A stretch of 64,000 nucleotides of DNA from Azonexus hydrophilus (GCF_001956855.1 NZ_MTHD01000002.1:124001-188000); one strand, 5' to 3'. Numbered from the stretch's first letter, positions 9,311 to 20,422 are shown. The notes: generated from the letters alone by a model not told the origin. Numbers and translations: made by a program.

Positions 9311-10168
9311 TCAATCCTGACGTAGCGCGGCCCGCACCGATTCGGCCAGCGGCGTGGTCGGCCGGCCGATCAACTGGCTCAACTGGTGGCTGTCGTCGAA
9401 CAAGCCGCCTTGTGCCGCACCGGTATCGGATTCGGCAAGCAGTGTCGCCACCGCATCGGGCAGGCCGGCGCCGACCAGTACGGCCTGGTAATCGGCGGCC
9501 GGCAGATCGCGATAAATGATGGGGCGGTCGATCTGCGTCGCGATTTCACCGGCCAGTTCGCTCAGCGTGTAGGCGGTGTCGCCGGCCAGTTCGTAGATCC
9601 GGCCTGCCTGGTTGTCAGCGGTCAGGACGGCTGCGGCGGCTTCGGCATAGTCGGTGCGTGCCGCCGATGCGATGCGGCCGTTGCCGGCGCTGCCGAGTAC
9701 GGCGCCATGCGCCAGCACGGCGGCGATGCCGGCCAGGTAGTTTTCGCTGTACCAGCCATTGCGCAGGATGGCGACCGGCAGCCCGGAAGCTTGCAGCGCC
9801 GCTTCGGTTGCCTTGTGTTCGGCGGCCAGCGGCAACGGCGAGGTGTCGGCGTGCAGCAGGCTGGTGTAGGCGAGCAGGGCGACGCCGGCCTGACGGGCGG
9901 CAGCGATGACGGCCTGGTGCTGGGGCAGGCGGCGGCCGACTTCGCTCGACGAAATCAACAGTACCTTGTCGCCGGGAGCGAAACTTTTTGCCAGGGTTTC
10001 CGGACGGTCGTAATCGGCTTCCCGGATGGCGATGCCACGTGCTGCCAGTGCACCCGCCTTGTCCGGGTTGCGCACTGCAGCGGCAATTTCGCTGGCGGGC
10101 ACGCGCTTGAGCAGGTGCTCGATGACCAGTTGGCCGAGTTGGCCGGTGGCGCCGGTGATGACGATCAT
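9311..10168 (-). CDS. qorB: NmrA-type NAD(P)H:quinone oxidoreductase, QorB-like
   Basis: 285 aa atypical short-chain dehydrogenase. N-terminal Rossmann loop ITGATGQLGQ, then NPDKAGALAARGI, ISSSEVGRR and LRNGWYSENYL, as in E. coli QorB (YtfG), which reduces quinones with NADPH. The start at 10168 has a good ribosome-binding site (AAAGGAA). It is divergent from an HxlR-family regulator, exactly as ytfG/ytfH are in E. coli, which strengthens the call. Control is probably by that regulator acting on the palindrome at 10221-10235. Confidence 0.87.
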   Translation of the reverse strand: MIVITGATGQLGQLVIEHLLKRVPASEIAAAVRNPDKAGALAARGIAIREADYDRPETLAKSFAPGDKVLLISSSEVGRRLPQHQAVIAAARQAGVALLAYTSLLHADTSPLPLAAEHKATEAALQASGLPVAILRNGWYSENYLAGIAAVLAHGAVLGSAGNGRIASAARTDYAEAAAAVLTADNQAGRIYELAGDTAYTLSELAGEIATQIDRPIIYRDLPAADYQAVLVGAGLPDAVATLLAESDTGAAQGGLFDDSHQLSQLIGRPTTPLAESVRAALRQD

Positions 10169-10220
10169 GGGAATTCCTTTCTTTATTTCGTGACGGGGAA
10201 GCGGCAGAATAGCGACTAAG

Positions 10221-10235
10221 CTAACTAATAGTAAG
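10221..10235. promoter_or_regulatory. Palindromic operator candidate for the HxlR regulator
   Basis: An imperfect 15-bp palindrome, CTAACTA-A-TAGTAAG (6 of 7 arm positions pair), lies in the 91-bp region between the divergent qorB-like and hxlR-like genes. HxlR-family proteins repress divergent oxidoreductase genes through palindromes of this size. The assignment is by position and symmetry only. Confidence 0.55.
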
Positions 10236-10259
10236 TACGCACGGAAAGGTAAGTGCCGA

Positions 10260-10670
10260 ATGAACGATCGGATCGCAGCCACACCACCCGCCACGCTGGC
10301 CGAATTGCTACGGCGCGGCAACGTGTTTGCCGAACAATGCCCGTCGCGCGAAGTGCTCAAGCATGTGACCAGCCGCTGGGGCGTGTTGCTGCTGGTGGCC
10401 TTGCTCGCTGGTACGCAGCGCTTCAGCGATCTGCGGCGCAAGGTCGGCGGCATCAGCGAGAAGATGCTGGCGCAGACGCTGCAATGGCTGGAAGCGGATG
10501 GTTTCGTCGCCCGCATTGCCCACCCGGTGGTGCCGCCGCACGTCGAGTACAGCCTGACCCCGCTGGGCATCGAGGTTGCAGGCAAGGTCGAGGTGCTGGC
10601 CGACTGGATCGAATTCAACCTGCCGGCGATCATGGCGGCGCGCGCTGCCAGGGAGAGCGGGCCGGATTAG
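10260..10670 (+). CDS. HxlR/DUF24-family redox-responsive regulator, QorR (YtfH)-like
   Basis: 136 aa. Winged helix from about residue 27 to 115: VLKHVTSRWGVLLLVALLAG, FSDLRRKVGGISEKMLAQTLQWLEADG and a wing in VPPHVEYSLTPLG. A conserved N-terminal cysteine (EQCPSREVL) matches the thiol sensor of HypR/QorR-type members, which respond to quinones or electrophiles. It is divergent from the qorB-like gene it probably represses. Its last 4 bp overlap the stop of modD on the other strand. Confidence 0.88.
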   Translation: MNDRIAATPPATLAELLRRGNVFAEQCPSREVLKHVTSRWGVLLLVALLAGTQRFSDLRRKVGGISEKMLAQTLQWLEADGFVARIAHPVVPPHVEYSLTPLGIEVAGKVEVLADWIEFNLPAIMAARAARESGPD

Positions 10671-11497
10671 GCGGGGCTGATGCTCACCGCCACATCGCGC
10701 GGGCCGGCGAAGTAGGGCGCGCTGGTGACCAGGATGGCGGCCCCGGCGCGAGCGTAATCGGCGGCGTTGGCGGCATTGACTCCGCCGGCAGCGGCAATGC
10801 GCGTACCGGGAATTTGCTGTTTGATGCGGTCGACCGCAGCAATTGGCCATTTTTCCAGTTGCAGGATGTTGGCGCCGGCCCAGGCTAGCGCCTCGGCCTC
10901 GTCGCCGACTTCGACGACGATGGCGCGTTCCGGCCAGCGACGGCGCAGGCGGGCGAGCGTCGCTGCTGGCGTTTCGGCGAGGAAGGCGCGATGTTCGGCG
11001 AAGACCAGCAGTGTTTCCGACAGGCTCAGCCGGTGCGGACTGGCGCCGCCAGTGAGCACGGCCTTGACCGTCGCCGCCTTGGTGCCGGGGAAGTTCTTGC
11101 GCGTGCACACGACGGCGCAGTCCGGGTTGCCCGCGTGGGCGGCGGCGACGATGTCGGCGGTGGTCGTGGCGATGCCGGACAGGTATTCCATCAAGGTCTG
11201 CGCGGTTTTCCAGACGATATGAAGCGCGGCCGCTTCGCCGGTCAGGGACAGGATCGTTTCACCCGGCTGCAGCTTCGTGCCGCTGGCGGCAAACGGGCCG
11301 GTCGGCACGAGGCCGCGCAGTTCGCCCAGGCGCCGGGCTTCCTCGCTGCCGCAGACGACCATGGCAAAACGGGCGCGAAAATCGAGTCGACCGCAACATT
11401 CGCCGATATCGAGTGCGAAAGTCGTCGCATCGCCGGCCGGGGCATCTTCACCGAGCAGGCGTTCGAGTTCGTGGTCAGGCAGGGTATAGGGGCTCAT
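10667..11497 (-). CDS. modD: ModD, quinolinate-phosphoribosyltransferase-like protein of the molybdate operon
   Basis: 276 aa. It has the NadC fold: N-terminal ferredoxin-like part (LLGEDAPAGDATT), then the barrel with RKNFPGTKAATVKAVLTGG, where NadC has an RKT...R phosphate-binding pattern, and EVGDEAEALAWAGANILQLEKW. ModD proteins sit at the end of mod operons in place of a true NadC role; their reaction has not been established as far as I know. It is the last gene of the modE-A-B-C-D run, 4 bp after modC, so co-expression with molybdate uptake is expected. Confidence 0.88.
   Translation of the reverse strand: MSPYTLPDHELERLLGEDAPAGDATTFALDIGECCGRLDFRARFAMVVCGSEEARRLGELRGLVPTGPFAASGTKLQPGETILSLTGEAAALHIVWKTAQTLMEYLSGIATTTADIVAAAHAGNPDCAVVCTRKNFPGTKAATVKAVLTGGASPHRLSLSETLLVFAEHRAFLAETPAATLARLRRRWPERAIVVEVGDEAEALAWAGANILQLEKWPIAAVDRIKQQIPGTRIAAAGGVNAANAADYARAGAAILVTSAPYFAGPRDVAVSISPA
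10825..10838. repeat. Palindromic copy of the iterated motif TGCGGTCGACCGCA
   Basis: A 14-bp perfect palindrome containing the 10-mer GTCGACCGCA on both strands, within modD. It is one of 18 loci with this 10-mer in the window; see the findings. Confidence 0.6.
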
Positions 11498-11501
11498 CGG
11501 C

Positions 11502-12572
<1,071 letters not shown>

Positions 12573-12573
12573 G

Positions 12574-13254
12574 TCAGGCCGCCTTTCGGGCCGGGCTGCG
12601 CCGGGTGTACATCGCCAGCAGCACGGTAAACGAGAAGACCAGCATCACCGCCGCCAGCCGGTGCGCATCGGCGTATTCCATTGCCTCGACGTGGTCGTAG
12701 ATCTGCACCGAAGCAACGCGGGTGACGCCGGGGATGTTGCCGCCGATCATCAACACGACACCGAATTCGCCGACGGTGTGGGCAAAGGTCAGGATGCCGG
12801 CAGTGATGAAGCCCGGCCTGGCCAGCGGCAAAACCACTGAAAAAAAGGTGTCGACCGGAGAAGCGCGCAAGGTCGCGGCAACTTCCAGCGGCCGCTCGCC
12901 GATGCCCTCGAAGGCATTCTGCAGCGGTTGCACCATGAACGGCAGCGAATAGAACACCGATGCAATGACCAGACCCCAGAAGGTAAACGGCAGCGTGCCC
13001 AGGCCGAGCGACTGCGTCAGCTGGCCGAACGGGCCATTCGGCCCCATCGCCAGCAGCAGGTAGAAACCGAGCACCGACGGCGGCAACACCAGCGGCAGCG
13101 CGACAACGGCACCGACCGGCCCCTTCCACCAGGCGCGGCTGCGCGCCAGCCACCAGGCAATGGGGGTGCCGATCAGCAGCAGGATCAGCGTCGTGATCCC
13201 GGCCAGGCGGATGGTCAGCCAGATGGCTTGCAGGTCGGAGTCGGTCAGCAGCAT
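12574..13254 (-). CDS. modB: Molybdate ABC transporter permease ModB
   Basis: 226 aa, about five membrane helices, with the binding-protein-dependent permease EAA loop near residues 150-175 ([20 protein letters not shown]). It forms the inner-membrane channel with ModC at its cytoplasmic face. It lies 21 bp downstream of modA and 1 bp upstream of modC. Confidence 0.95.
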   Translation of the reverse strand: MLLTDSDLQAIWLTIRLAGITTLILLLIGTPIAWWLARSRAWWKGPVGAVVALPLVLPPSVLGFYLLLAMGPNGPFGQLTQSLGLGTLPFTFWGLVIASVFYSLPFMVQPLQNAFEGIGERPLEVAATLRASPVDTFFSVVLPLARPGFITAGILTFAHTVGEFGVVLMIGGNIPGVTRVASVQIYDHVEAMEYADAHRLAAVMLVFSFTVLLAMYTRRSPARKAA

Positions 13255-13275
13255 GGTATTCGGCGGTGGGGGATA

Positions 13276-14867
<1,592 letters not shown>

Positions 14868-14895
14868 GGTGTTATGTCGATGGTTATATAACGAA
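14868..14895. promoter_or_regulatory. ModE box at the modE start (autoregulatory)
   Basis: Right half TATATAACGAA (14885-14895) matches the E. coli-type ModE half-site TATATnnCGAT at all but the last position. A degenerate left half (14868-14878, GGTGTTATGTC) lies exactly 6 bp away, the spacing of the ATCGnTATATA-N6 consensus. The inner GTTATATAAC (14883-14892) is itself a perfect palindrome. The site touches the modE start codon, so binding should block transcription of modEABCD. Confidence 0.75.
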
Positions 14896-14978
14896 GGCGA
14901 GTTTATCGAAAATTATCTGCAGCGCTATGGTTGTGTCTGTATAAGCATGCTGGTTACATTGGCAGCGACCGGCGATGA

Positions 14979-15006
14979 TTCGTTAGTTCTTTTTGTATAT
15001 AGCGAA
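14979..15006. promoter_or_regulatory. ModE box upstream of the molbindin gene
   Basis: Left half TTCGTTAGTTC (14979-14989) and right half TATATAGCGAA (14996-15006) are separated by 6 bp. The right half is near-perfect and the left half keeps the CG and TA positions. The site lies 37 bp before the molbindin start codon, in the expected promoter zone. Confidence 0.75.
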
Positions 15007-15043
15007 AATTGGGCCAGCCGGATCGACCAACCAGGAGAAAGTC

Positions 15044-15472
15044 ATGAATGTCAGCGCACGCAATGTTTTCAAAGGAAAAATTTCCGCTCTCACCGACGGC
15101 ACGGTCAATGCCGAAGTCGAGCTGACCTTGGCGGGGGGCGACAGGATTGTCGCAATCGTGACAGAGGGGAGTGTCCAGTCGCTCGGTCTGGCCGTCGGCA
15201 AGGAGGCGGTCGCCTACGTCAAGGCGCCGTGGGTCATGCTGCTGTCTGGGGCGCCCGATGTGCATTTCTCGGCGCGCAACCAGTTGTCCGGTACGGTCAG
15301 CGCGCTGACCAGAGGCGCGGTGAATACCGAAGTCGCCATCATGCTGGCTGGCGGTACGGTGGTGCATTCGGTGGTGACCAACGAAGCGGTGCTCGAACTC
15401 GGGCTCAAGGTCGGCGAGCCGGCAACGGCGCTGATCAAGGCCAGTCACGTCATCCTCAGTATTCCCGCCTGA
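15044..15472 (+). CDS. Molbindin with two tandem Mop domains (ModG-like)
   Basis: 142 aa made of two Mop/TOBE units in tandem: SARNVFKGKISALTDGTVNA at residues 4-23 and SARNQLSGTVSALTRGAVNT at about 77-96. The gene has no DNA-binding or ATPase domain, so the product resembles ModG, a cytoplasmic molybdate store or buffer. Start 15044 has an excellent ribosome-binding site (AGGAGA). It is divergent from modE with two ModE boxes between them. The two domains are close relatives of ModE's own Mop pair. Confidence 0.92.
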   Translation: MNVSARNVFKGKISALTDGTVNAEVELTLAGGDRIVAIVTEGSVQSLGLAVGKEAVAYVKAPWVMLLSGAPDVHFSARNQLSGTVSALTRGAVNTEVAIMLAGGTVVHSVVTNEAVLELGLKVGEPATALIKASHVILSIPA

Positions 15473-15497
15473 GTTTGCCAAGGGTTTGCCGCCGCGC

Positions 15498-15902
15498 TCA
15501 GCGCGGCATGTCCGGAGAGATCGCATAGAAGCCTCTGTTGGCCTGGCAGGTGCCGGGGTGGGTTTTGCGCAATACCAGCCAGCGGCCATCGCGCAGGCGC
15601 CAGGCGGTCATTTCTTCGCTCAAGGTCACCGTCTCGTAGAACTCCTCGTCGTCATCGCTGACCAGTCGGGTCAGGGCGAAACGGTGGGTGATGAAACAAG
15701 GTTGCTCATCCTCGTCGTAACCGACCGAGCGCTCGGCTGAAATTTCGTATTCGCGGTAATGCCGGAAATGCAGCGGCGGGTCGACGGCGTCGGCCCAGTC
15801 GGCGGGTAGCTGGTCGCGCCAGCGTATTTCCGCCTCGGTGGAAGAACTGTGCTGGTCGCACCTGGCCCGGCTCCGGGTGTCATGTCTGGTTGGTGTGTTC
15901 AT
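15498..15902 (-). CDS. Unknown 134-aa protein with ModE boxes in its promoter region
   Basis: 134 aa, soluble, acidic in the middle (VSDDDEEFYETVTLSEEM), with two Trp-containing strands (EIRWRDQ, TAWRLRDGRWLVLRKTHPG). The last segment could form an antiparallel beta pair like SnoaL/NTF2-type small domains, but I do not recognise a family. Two cysteines are visible (RCDQH, GTCQAN). No ribosome-binding site precedes ATG 15902. Two ModE-like boxes (15904-15931 and 16013-16040) occupy its 5' region, so molybdate control is expected. A role in molybdenum-enzyme or oxyanion metabolism is inference from this context only. Confidence 0.75.
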   Translation of the reverse strand: MNTPTRHDTRSRARCDQHSSSTEAEIRWRDQLPADWADAVDPPLHFRHYREYEISAERSVGYDEDEQPCFITHRFALTRLVSDDDEEFYETVTLSEEMTAWRLRDGRWLVLRKTHPGTCQANRGFYAISPDMPR

Positions 15903-15903
15903 G

Positions 15904-15931
15904 TTGGAAATATAGTTGTGTATATATCGGT
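15904..15931. promoter_or_regulatory. ModE box adjoining the start of the unknown 134-aa gene
   Basis: Left half TTGGAAATATA (15904-15914) and right half TATATATCGGT (15921-15931) are separated by 6 bp. The left half matches ATCGnTATATA at 7 of 10 defined positions; the right matches TATATnnCGAT at all but one. It begins 1 bp upstream of the start codon at 15902, so bound ModE would sit on the 5' end of the gene. Confidence 0.65.
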
Positions 15932-16012
15932 TGGAATTCCTTCAGCAAGACCAGTGCCAGCGATGGAGGAATGTATTTGCTCGTATTGACAGCGGTCTTG
16001 TGTCGGATTTGC

Positions 16013-16040
16013 TACGATATGTTGTCGACTATATAACGAA
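16013..16040. promoter_or_regulatory. Second ModE box upstream of the unknown 134-aa gene
   Basis: Left half TACGATATGTT (16013-16023) and right half TATATAACGAA (16030-16040) are separated by 6 bp (GTCGAC). The right half is identical to that of the modE box. It lies about 110 bp upstream of the 15902 start codon and just beyond the 16076 stop of the DUF2478 gene, a position that could activate rather than repress. Confidence 0.7.
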
Positions 16041-16075
16041 TGTCGGCATTGCGACCAGGCTTGCAACAAACGGGC

Positions 16076-16609
16076 TCAGCGGCCTAGGCGGGCGTACCAG
16101 TCATCCAGTGCCTGCGCTTCCGGCGGTAGTTCGCAGGCCATGCCACCGGTGAAGTGGCGCCAGGCGGGCAGGTGTTTTTCCTGGACGATGGTCAGGACCG
16201 GGATGGCGCAACTCATGAAGTCGAGCATTTCCCCGGCAAAGCCGTCGCCTTCGGCTTCCATGCCGGAAAAGCGGTTGAAGACGACCAGCTCGGCGCCGTC
16301 TTCGGCGATCCGGCGCATGACGCGGCTGGCGTCGGCGAGGGCGCCGGGATCGAGCGTGCAGGACGCCGACTGGCTGCCCAGCCGCTGCGAGATTGGATAG
16401 CTGTCGCCGGTTTCGATGTCCACCAGGCAGATGTTGCAACCGCTGGCCGTTGGCAGCATGTCCTGCAACAGGCCGGCAACGCGAACGCCGCGGGCGCGCA
16501 GGTCGGCGACGAAGGCACGTACCGGCAGGTCGGCATTGATGCCGGGGGGCGGAACCACGGCGGCAATCAGCAGCGGATCATCATCCAGATTTTGACTTGG
16601 GAGCGACAT
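16076..16609 (-). CDS. DUF2478 family protein
   Basis: 177 aa, soluble. It matches DUF2478, small proteins with a nucleotide-kinase-like core often encoded beside molybdate transport genes: N-terminal [20 protein letters not shown], a central [34 protein letters not shown] and C-terminal [20 protein letters not shown]. There is no proper Walker A; the PPPGINAD loop stands where a P-loop would be. The function is unknown, presumably linked to Mo uptake or cofactor metabolism. It lies upstream of the ModE-boxed unknown gene on the same strand, with 173 bp between them. Confidence 0.83.
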   Translation of the reverse strand: MSLPSQNLDDDPLLIAAVVPPPGINADLPVRAFVADLRARGVRVAGLLQDMLPTASGCNICLVDIETGDSYPISQRLGSQSASCTLDPGALADASRVMRRIAEDGAELVVFNRFSGMEAEGDGFAGEMLDFMSCAIPVLTIVQEKHLPAWRHFTGGMACELPPEAQALDDWYARLGR

Positions 16610-16702
16610 GCTGTGATTTTAGGCGCTTGTGGTGCTTCTGCACAAAGTTCGCTGTCCGCAGCCCGGCACTTTCTGTGATTTCTGCGGTCCACGGCCTTCC
16701 CC

Positions 16703-16717
16703 CGCGTAAAATACGCG
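16703..16717 (+). promoter_or_regulatory. Candidate rimO promoter element within a short palindrome
   Basis: The sequence CGCGTA-AAA-TACGCG (16703-16717) contains a -10-like TAAAAT (16707-16712), 46 bp before the rimO start. No clear -35 was seen. Confidence 0.35.
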
Positions 16718-16758
16718 CTTTGCTCGCCGGCCGTGCCGGAAAAAGGTTAGATAAACGC

Positions 16759-18081
16759 ATGACGATTCAACAGAAAGTGCCGACCGTCGGCTTCGTAAGC
16801 CTGGGTTGCCCGAAGGCCGGTTCCGATGCCGAACTCATCCTCACCCGCCTGCGCGCCGAGGGTTACGAGATTTCCCCCAGCTACGACGATTCCGACCTGG
16901 TCATCGTCAACACCTGCGGCTTCATCGATGCCGCCGTCGAGGAATCGCTCGACGCCATCGGCGAGGCGCTCAACGAGAACGGCAAGGTCATCGTCACCGG
17001 CTGCCTCGGCGCCAAGGGCGACATCGTCCAGTCTACGCACCCGTCGGTGCTGGCCATTACCGGCCCGCACGCAATGGAAGAGGTGATGGGTCACGTGCAC
17101 CAGCACCTGCCCAAGCCGCACGACCCGTATTCCGATCTGGTGCCGCCGCAAGGCATCCGCCTGACGCCGGATCACTATGCCTACCTGAAGATTTCCGAAG
17201 GCTGCAACCATAGCTGCACCTTCTGCATCATCCCGTCGCTGCGCGGCCCGCTGGTTTCGCGCCCGGTCGGCGATGTGCTCGCTGAAGCCGAGAACCTGGC
17301 CCGTGCCGGCGTCAAGGAAATCCTCGTCATCTCCCAGGACACCAGCGCCTACGGCGTCGATGTCAAATACCGCACGCAATTCTGGGGCGGCAAGCCGGTC
17401 AAGACCCGGCTGCGCGAGCTGTGCGAGGCACTGGCCTCGTTCGGCATCTGGGTCCGCCTGCATTATGTTTACCCGTACCCGTCCGTCGACGACGTCATCC
17501 CGCTGATGGCCGAGGGCAAGATCCTGCCTTACCTCGACGTGCCGTTCCAGCACGCCAGCCCGAAGATCCTGAAAGCGATGAAGCGCCCGGCCTCAGCCGA
17601 GAACACGCTGGAACGCATCGCCAAGTGGCGCGAGATCTGTCCGGAAATCGTCATCCGCTCGACCTTCATCACCGGCTTCCCGGGTGAGACCGACGAGGAT
17701 TTCGACCAGCTGATCCAGTTCCTCGAAGACGCCAAGCTCGACCGCGTCGGCTGCTTCGCCTACTCGCCGGTCGAAGGCGCGACGGCCAACGAGATTCCCG
17801 GCCTGCCGCCGGAAAGCGTGCGCGAAGACCGCCGTAGCTGGCTGATGCGCGTCCAGGAAGACATCTCCGCCGACAAGCTGGCCGCCAAGATCGACACGGT
17901 GATCGAAGTGCTGGTCGACGAAGTGGACGAAGAAGGCACGATCGCCCGCTCCAAGGCCGACGCGCCGGAAATCGACGGCGTGGTTTACCTCGACGGCCAT
18001 TTCGACGCCCAGCCGGGCGATTTCCTCAAGGTCCGCGTCATCGACGCCGACCACCATGACCTCTACGCCGAAGTTGTCTGA
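16759..18081 (+). CDS. rimO: Ribosomal protein S12 methylthiotransferase RimO
   Basis: Radical-SAM enzyme that methylthiolates the conserved Asp of ribosomal protein S12. 440 aa. The N-terminal UPF0004 domain holds three cluster cysteines (SLGCPK, NTCGF, VTGCLG), the radical-SAM domain holds CNHSCTFC near residue 152, and a C-terminal TRAM domain (about 370-440) binds substrate. Start 16759 ([12 protein letters not shown]) has AAAGG upstream; the longer frame from 16597 carries no homologous sequence. The next gene starts inside the last 26 nt of rimO. Confidence 0.96.
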   Translation: MTIQQKVPTVGFVSLGCPKAGSDAELILTRLRAEGYEISPSYDDSDLVIVNTCGFIDAAVEESLDAIGEALNENGKVIVTGCLGAKGDIVQSTHPSVLAITGPHAMEEVMGHVHQHLPKPHDPYSDLVPPQGIRLTPDHYAYLKISEGCNHSCTFCIIPSLRGPLVSRPVGDVLAEAENLARAGVKEILVISQDTSAYGVDVKYRTQFWGGKPVKTRLRELCEALASFGIWVRLHYVYPYPSVDDVIPLMAEGKILPYLDVPFQHASPKILKAMKRPASAENTLERIAKWREICPEIVIRSTFITGFPGETDEDFDQLIQFLEDAKLDRVGCFAYSPVEGATANEIPGLPPESVREDRRSWLMRVQEDISADKLAAKIDTVIEVLVDEVDEEGTIARSKADAPEIDGVVYLDGHFDAQPGDFLKVRVIDADHHDLYAEVV

Positions 18082-19474
18082 TACGCTGGCCGCGCGGCTG
18101 GTTGAAGCGGTCGGCGCGGCCAACGTCCTCGTCGATGCGGCCGACACCGCGCCCTTCCTGACCGACTGGCGCGGCCGTTATCGCGGTGCGGCGCAGTGCG
18201 TCGTCCGTCCCGGCAATGCCGGAGAAGTCGCCGCCGTCGTCCGCGCCTGCATCGAAGCCGGCGTGGCGATCGTGCCGCAGGGCGGCAACACCAGCCTGTG
18301 CGGCGCGGCGACGCCGGATGAGACGGGCCGGGCAGTGGTCGTCAGCCTTGGCCGGATGAACCGCATTCTTGCGGTCGACCGGCAAAACAACACGATTTCC
18401 GTCGAAGCCGGCTGCACGCTGGCCGCCGTGCAGGATGCGGCGCGCGCCGTCGACCGGCTGTTCCCGCTGGCGCTGGCGTCCGAAGGGACGTGCCAGATCG
18501 GCGGCAACCTGTCGACCAACGCCGGCGGCGTCCAGGTGCTGCGCTACGGTAACACGCGCGAACTGACGCTCGGCCTGCAGGTCGTGCTGCCCAGCGGAGA
18601 ACTCTGGGACGGCCTGCGCGGCCTGCGCAAGGACAACACTGGCTACGACCTGAAGCACCTGTTCATCGGCGCCGAAGGCACGCTCGGCATCATCACCGCC
18701 GCCGTGTTGAAGCTGTATCCGTTGCCGAAAACGCAGACCACCTGCTGGCTCAACATCGCCTCGCCGGCTGTTGCGGTCGACCTGCTGAATCAGGCAAAAA
18801 GCACTTTCGATGCGCAATTGACCGCCTTTGAGCTGGTGTCGGAAGCCTCATTGGCCCTGGTGCTGCAGCACATCCCCGGCGCCACCCGGCCGGCGGCGGC
18901 CAGCCCGTGGTACGTGCTGGCCGAGTTTTCCGACGCCGATCCGGCGGCGGTCGAAGGCTGGCTGGGCGAGCAGATGGCAGCCGGTGCCGTCGCCGATGGC
19001 GTGATCGCTGCCAGCGAAGCGCAGGCAAAAAAACTGTGGGCGCTGCGCGAGAACATTTCCGAAGCGCAGAAGATTGAAGGCGTCAGCATCAAGCACGACA
19101 TCGCCGTGCCGGTGTCGCGCATTCCCGATTTCCTGAGCACCGCCGATGCGGAGTTGGCAGCGGCTTTTCCCGGCATCCGCGTGGTTGCCTTCGGCCATGT
19201 CGGCGACGGCAACCTGCACTACAACCTGTCAAAGCCCGGTGCCCAGGACAACGCGGTTTTCCTCGCCAGCCAGGCCGAGGTCAACCGCATCGTCCACGAC
19301 ACCGTGCACGCGCTGAACGGCTCGATTTCCGCCGAACACGGCATCGGCCAGTTGAAGCGCGAGGAAATCCTGCGCTACAAGTCGGCCACGGAAATCGCCC
19401 TGATGCAGACGATCAGGCAGGCACTCGATCCACGCGGGCTGATGAATCCCGGGAAACTGCCTGGGCCAGGCTGA
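18056..19474 (+). CDS. FAD-linked D-2-hydroxyacid dehydrogenase (GlcD/D-lactate dehydrogenase family)
   Basis: 472 aa. N-terminal PCMH-type FAD-binding domain ([14 protein letters not shown] near residue 80, [15 protein letters not shown] near 145, [16 protein letters not shown] near 205), then the FAD-linked oxidase C-terminal domain with metal/substrate histidines in [14 protein letters not shown] and [12 protein letters not shown]. It oxidises a D-2-hydroxyacid (lactate, glycolate or 2-hydroxyglutarate) and passes electrons to quinone or cytochrome; the exact substrate is not decidable here. It starts within rimO (26-nt overlap), implying translational coupling. Its 3' end overlaps the convergent DapB-like gene by 62 bp. 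Confidence 0.9.
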   Translation: MTSTPKLSDTLAARLVEAVGAANVLVDAADTAPFLTDWRGRYRGAAQCVVRPGNAGEVAAVVRACIEAGVAIVPQGGNTSLCGAATPDETGRAVVVSLGRMNRILAVDRQNNTISVEAGCTLAAVQDAARAVDRLFPLALASEGTCQIGGNLSTNAGGVQVLRYGNTRELTLGLQVVLPSGELWDGLRGLRKDNTGYDLKHLFIGAEGTLGIITAAVLKLYPLPKTQTTCWLNIASPAVAVDLLNQAKSTFDAQLTAFELVSEASLALVLQHIPGATRPAAASPWYVLAEFSDADPAAVEGWLGEQMAAGAVADGVIAASEAQAKKLWALRENISEAQKIEGVSIKHDIAVPVSRIPDFLSTADAELAAAFPGIRVVAFGHVGDGNLHYNLSKPGAQDNAVFLASQAEVNRIVHDTVHALNGSISAEHGIGQLKREEILRYKSATEIALMQTIRQALDPRGLMNPGKLPGPG

Positions 19475-20210
19475 GATCGTCCTCGCGCTGCAGTTCGTCA
19501 CGGATCACCCGCAGCAGCAGGCTGTCCAGCGTATAGAAACCGGTTTCGCAGCGTGCCAGCTGCTCCATCGCAAATGCCGCACCGGTACCGAAGGCTTCGC
19601 GCCGGATCGAATCGTGGATCAGCCGCACCGTCTGGTACGGAAAGCCGAAAATCACCTCATGCCGGCCGACGATGCCGCCCAGGCGCAGTGATGTGATGTG
19701 ATCGTCATCGACATCCAGCACCTCGGCGATGCGCTGGGCGGTGCCGGATATTTCGGGCTTGTCGCGGAAATGCTGCTCGACGATCTCGACATCGGCAAAC
19801 GGCGCAATGTGACGCAGGATCTTCGACGACAGCAGCAGGAAATTGATGCCCAGCGTGATGTTGGGCGACGACAGCACGCGGATGTCGCGCCCGAGATCGT
19901 GGATGTAGGCCAGCGTTTCTTCCGGGTAACCGGAAATCGCGGTGACCAGCATGATGCCGCGCTGGCGGACGGCTTCGCCATACAGATGGATGGCCGCGGC
20001 GTTGGAGAAATCGATGATGCCGTCTACCGGATGAGCGTCCAGCCAGGCCGGGAAGCTTGCACTGTCGAGCTTGACCACCGGGATGTCGGTGTCGGCCGGT
20101 GCGTCGGATTGCCGGGCGATCCAGCACAGTTCGTAGCGCGGGTCTTCACGCAGTACGCCGGCAACCGCCTGGCCGGCCTTGCCGTAACCAATGAGTCCGA
20201 TCTTGATCAT
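19413..20210 (-). CDS. DapB-like dihydrodipicolinate reductase family protein
   Basis: 265 aa. N-terminal Rossmann fold with GYGKAGQAVAG and a DFSNAAA loop, and a C-terminal segment EQHFRDKPEISGTAQRIAE that aligns with the DapB catalytic signature (H-H-x-x-K-x-D-A-P-S-G-T-A) but lacks the HH pair, the DAP and the exact Lys spacing. It is therefore probably a paralogue with a different substrate rather than the lysine-pathway enzyme. The C-terminal about 20 residues are encoded antisense to the end of the FAD dehydrogenase gene. It may instead be a general NAD(P)-dependent reductase. Confidence 0.7.
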   Translation of the reverse strand: MIKIGLIGYGKAGQAVAGVLREDPRYELCWIARQSDAPADTDIPVVKLDSASFPAWLDAHPVDGIIDFSNAAAIHLYGEAVRQRGIMLVTAISGYPEETLAYIHDLGRDIRVLSSPNITLGINFLLLSSKILRHIAPFADVEIVEQHFRDKPEISGTAQRIAEVLDVDDDHITSLRLGGIVGRHEVIFGFPYQTVRLIHDSIRREAFGTGAAFAMEQLARCETGFYTLDSLLLRVIRDELQREDDLSLAQAVSRDSSARVDRVPA

Positions 20211-20367
20211 AAATACCCTCTCTCTTGCAGTTTGATAATCGTTTGTCGATATTCACCTCGATGGATCGACGAAAAATCCGGGGCGCCGGAATGTTGCCAA
20301 TCCGGCCGATCTATTGTTTTTTTGTGTGTGCCGGGCGCCTGTCTGGCAGCCTCTGCGGGCACAGTGA

Positions 20368-20422
20368 CGACGAGTGGGGAAAAAAATGGGGGGAATGTCC
20401 CCCCAGTGAAATGTCCTCGTCG
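20368..20422 (+). other. Nested inverted repeats in the 310-bp gap before the MarR gene
   Basis: The gap 20211-20520 holds no gene. Its main structure is a perfect inner hairpin (TGGGGGGA 20387-20394, loop ATG, TCCCCCCA 20398-20405) enclosed by an outer pair CGACGAG (20368-20374) and CTCGTCG (20416-20422). No T-run follows, so it is not a simple terminator. It could be a structured leader of the MarR gene or a protein-binding site. Confidence 0.45.
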
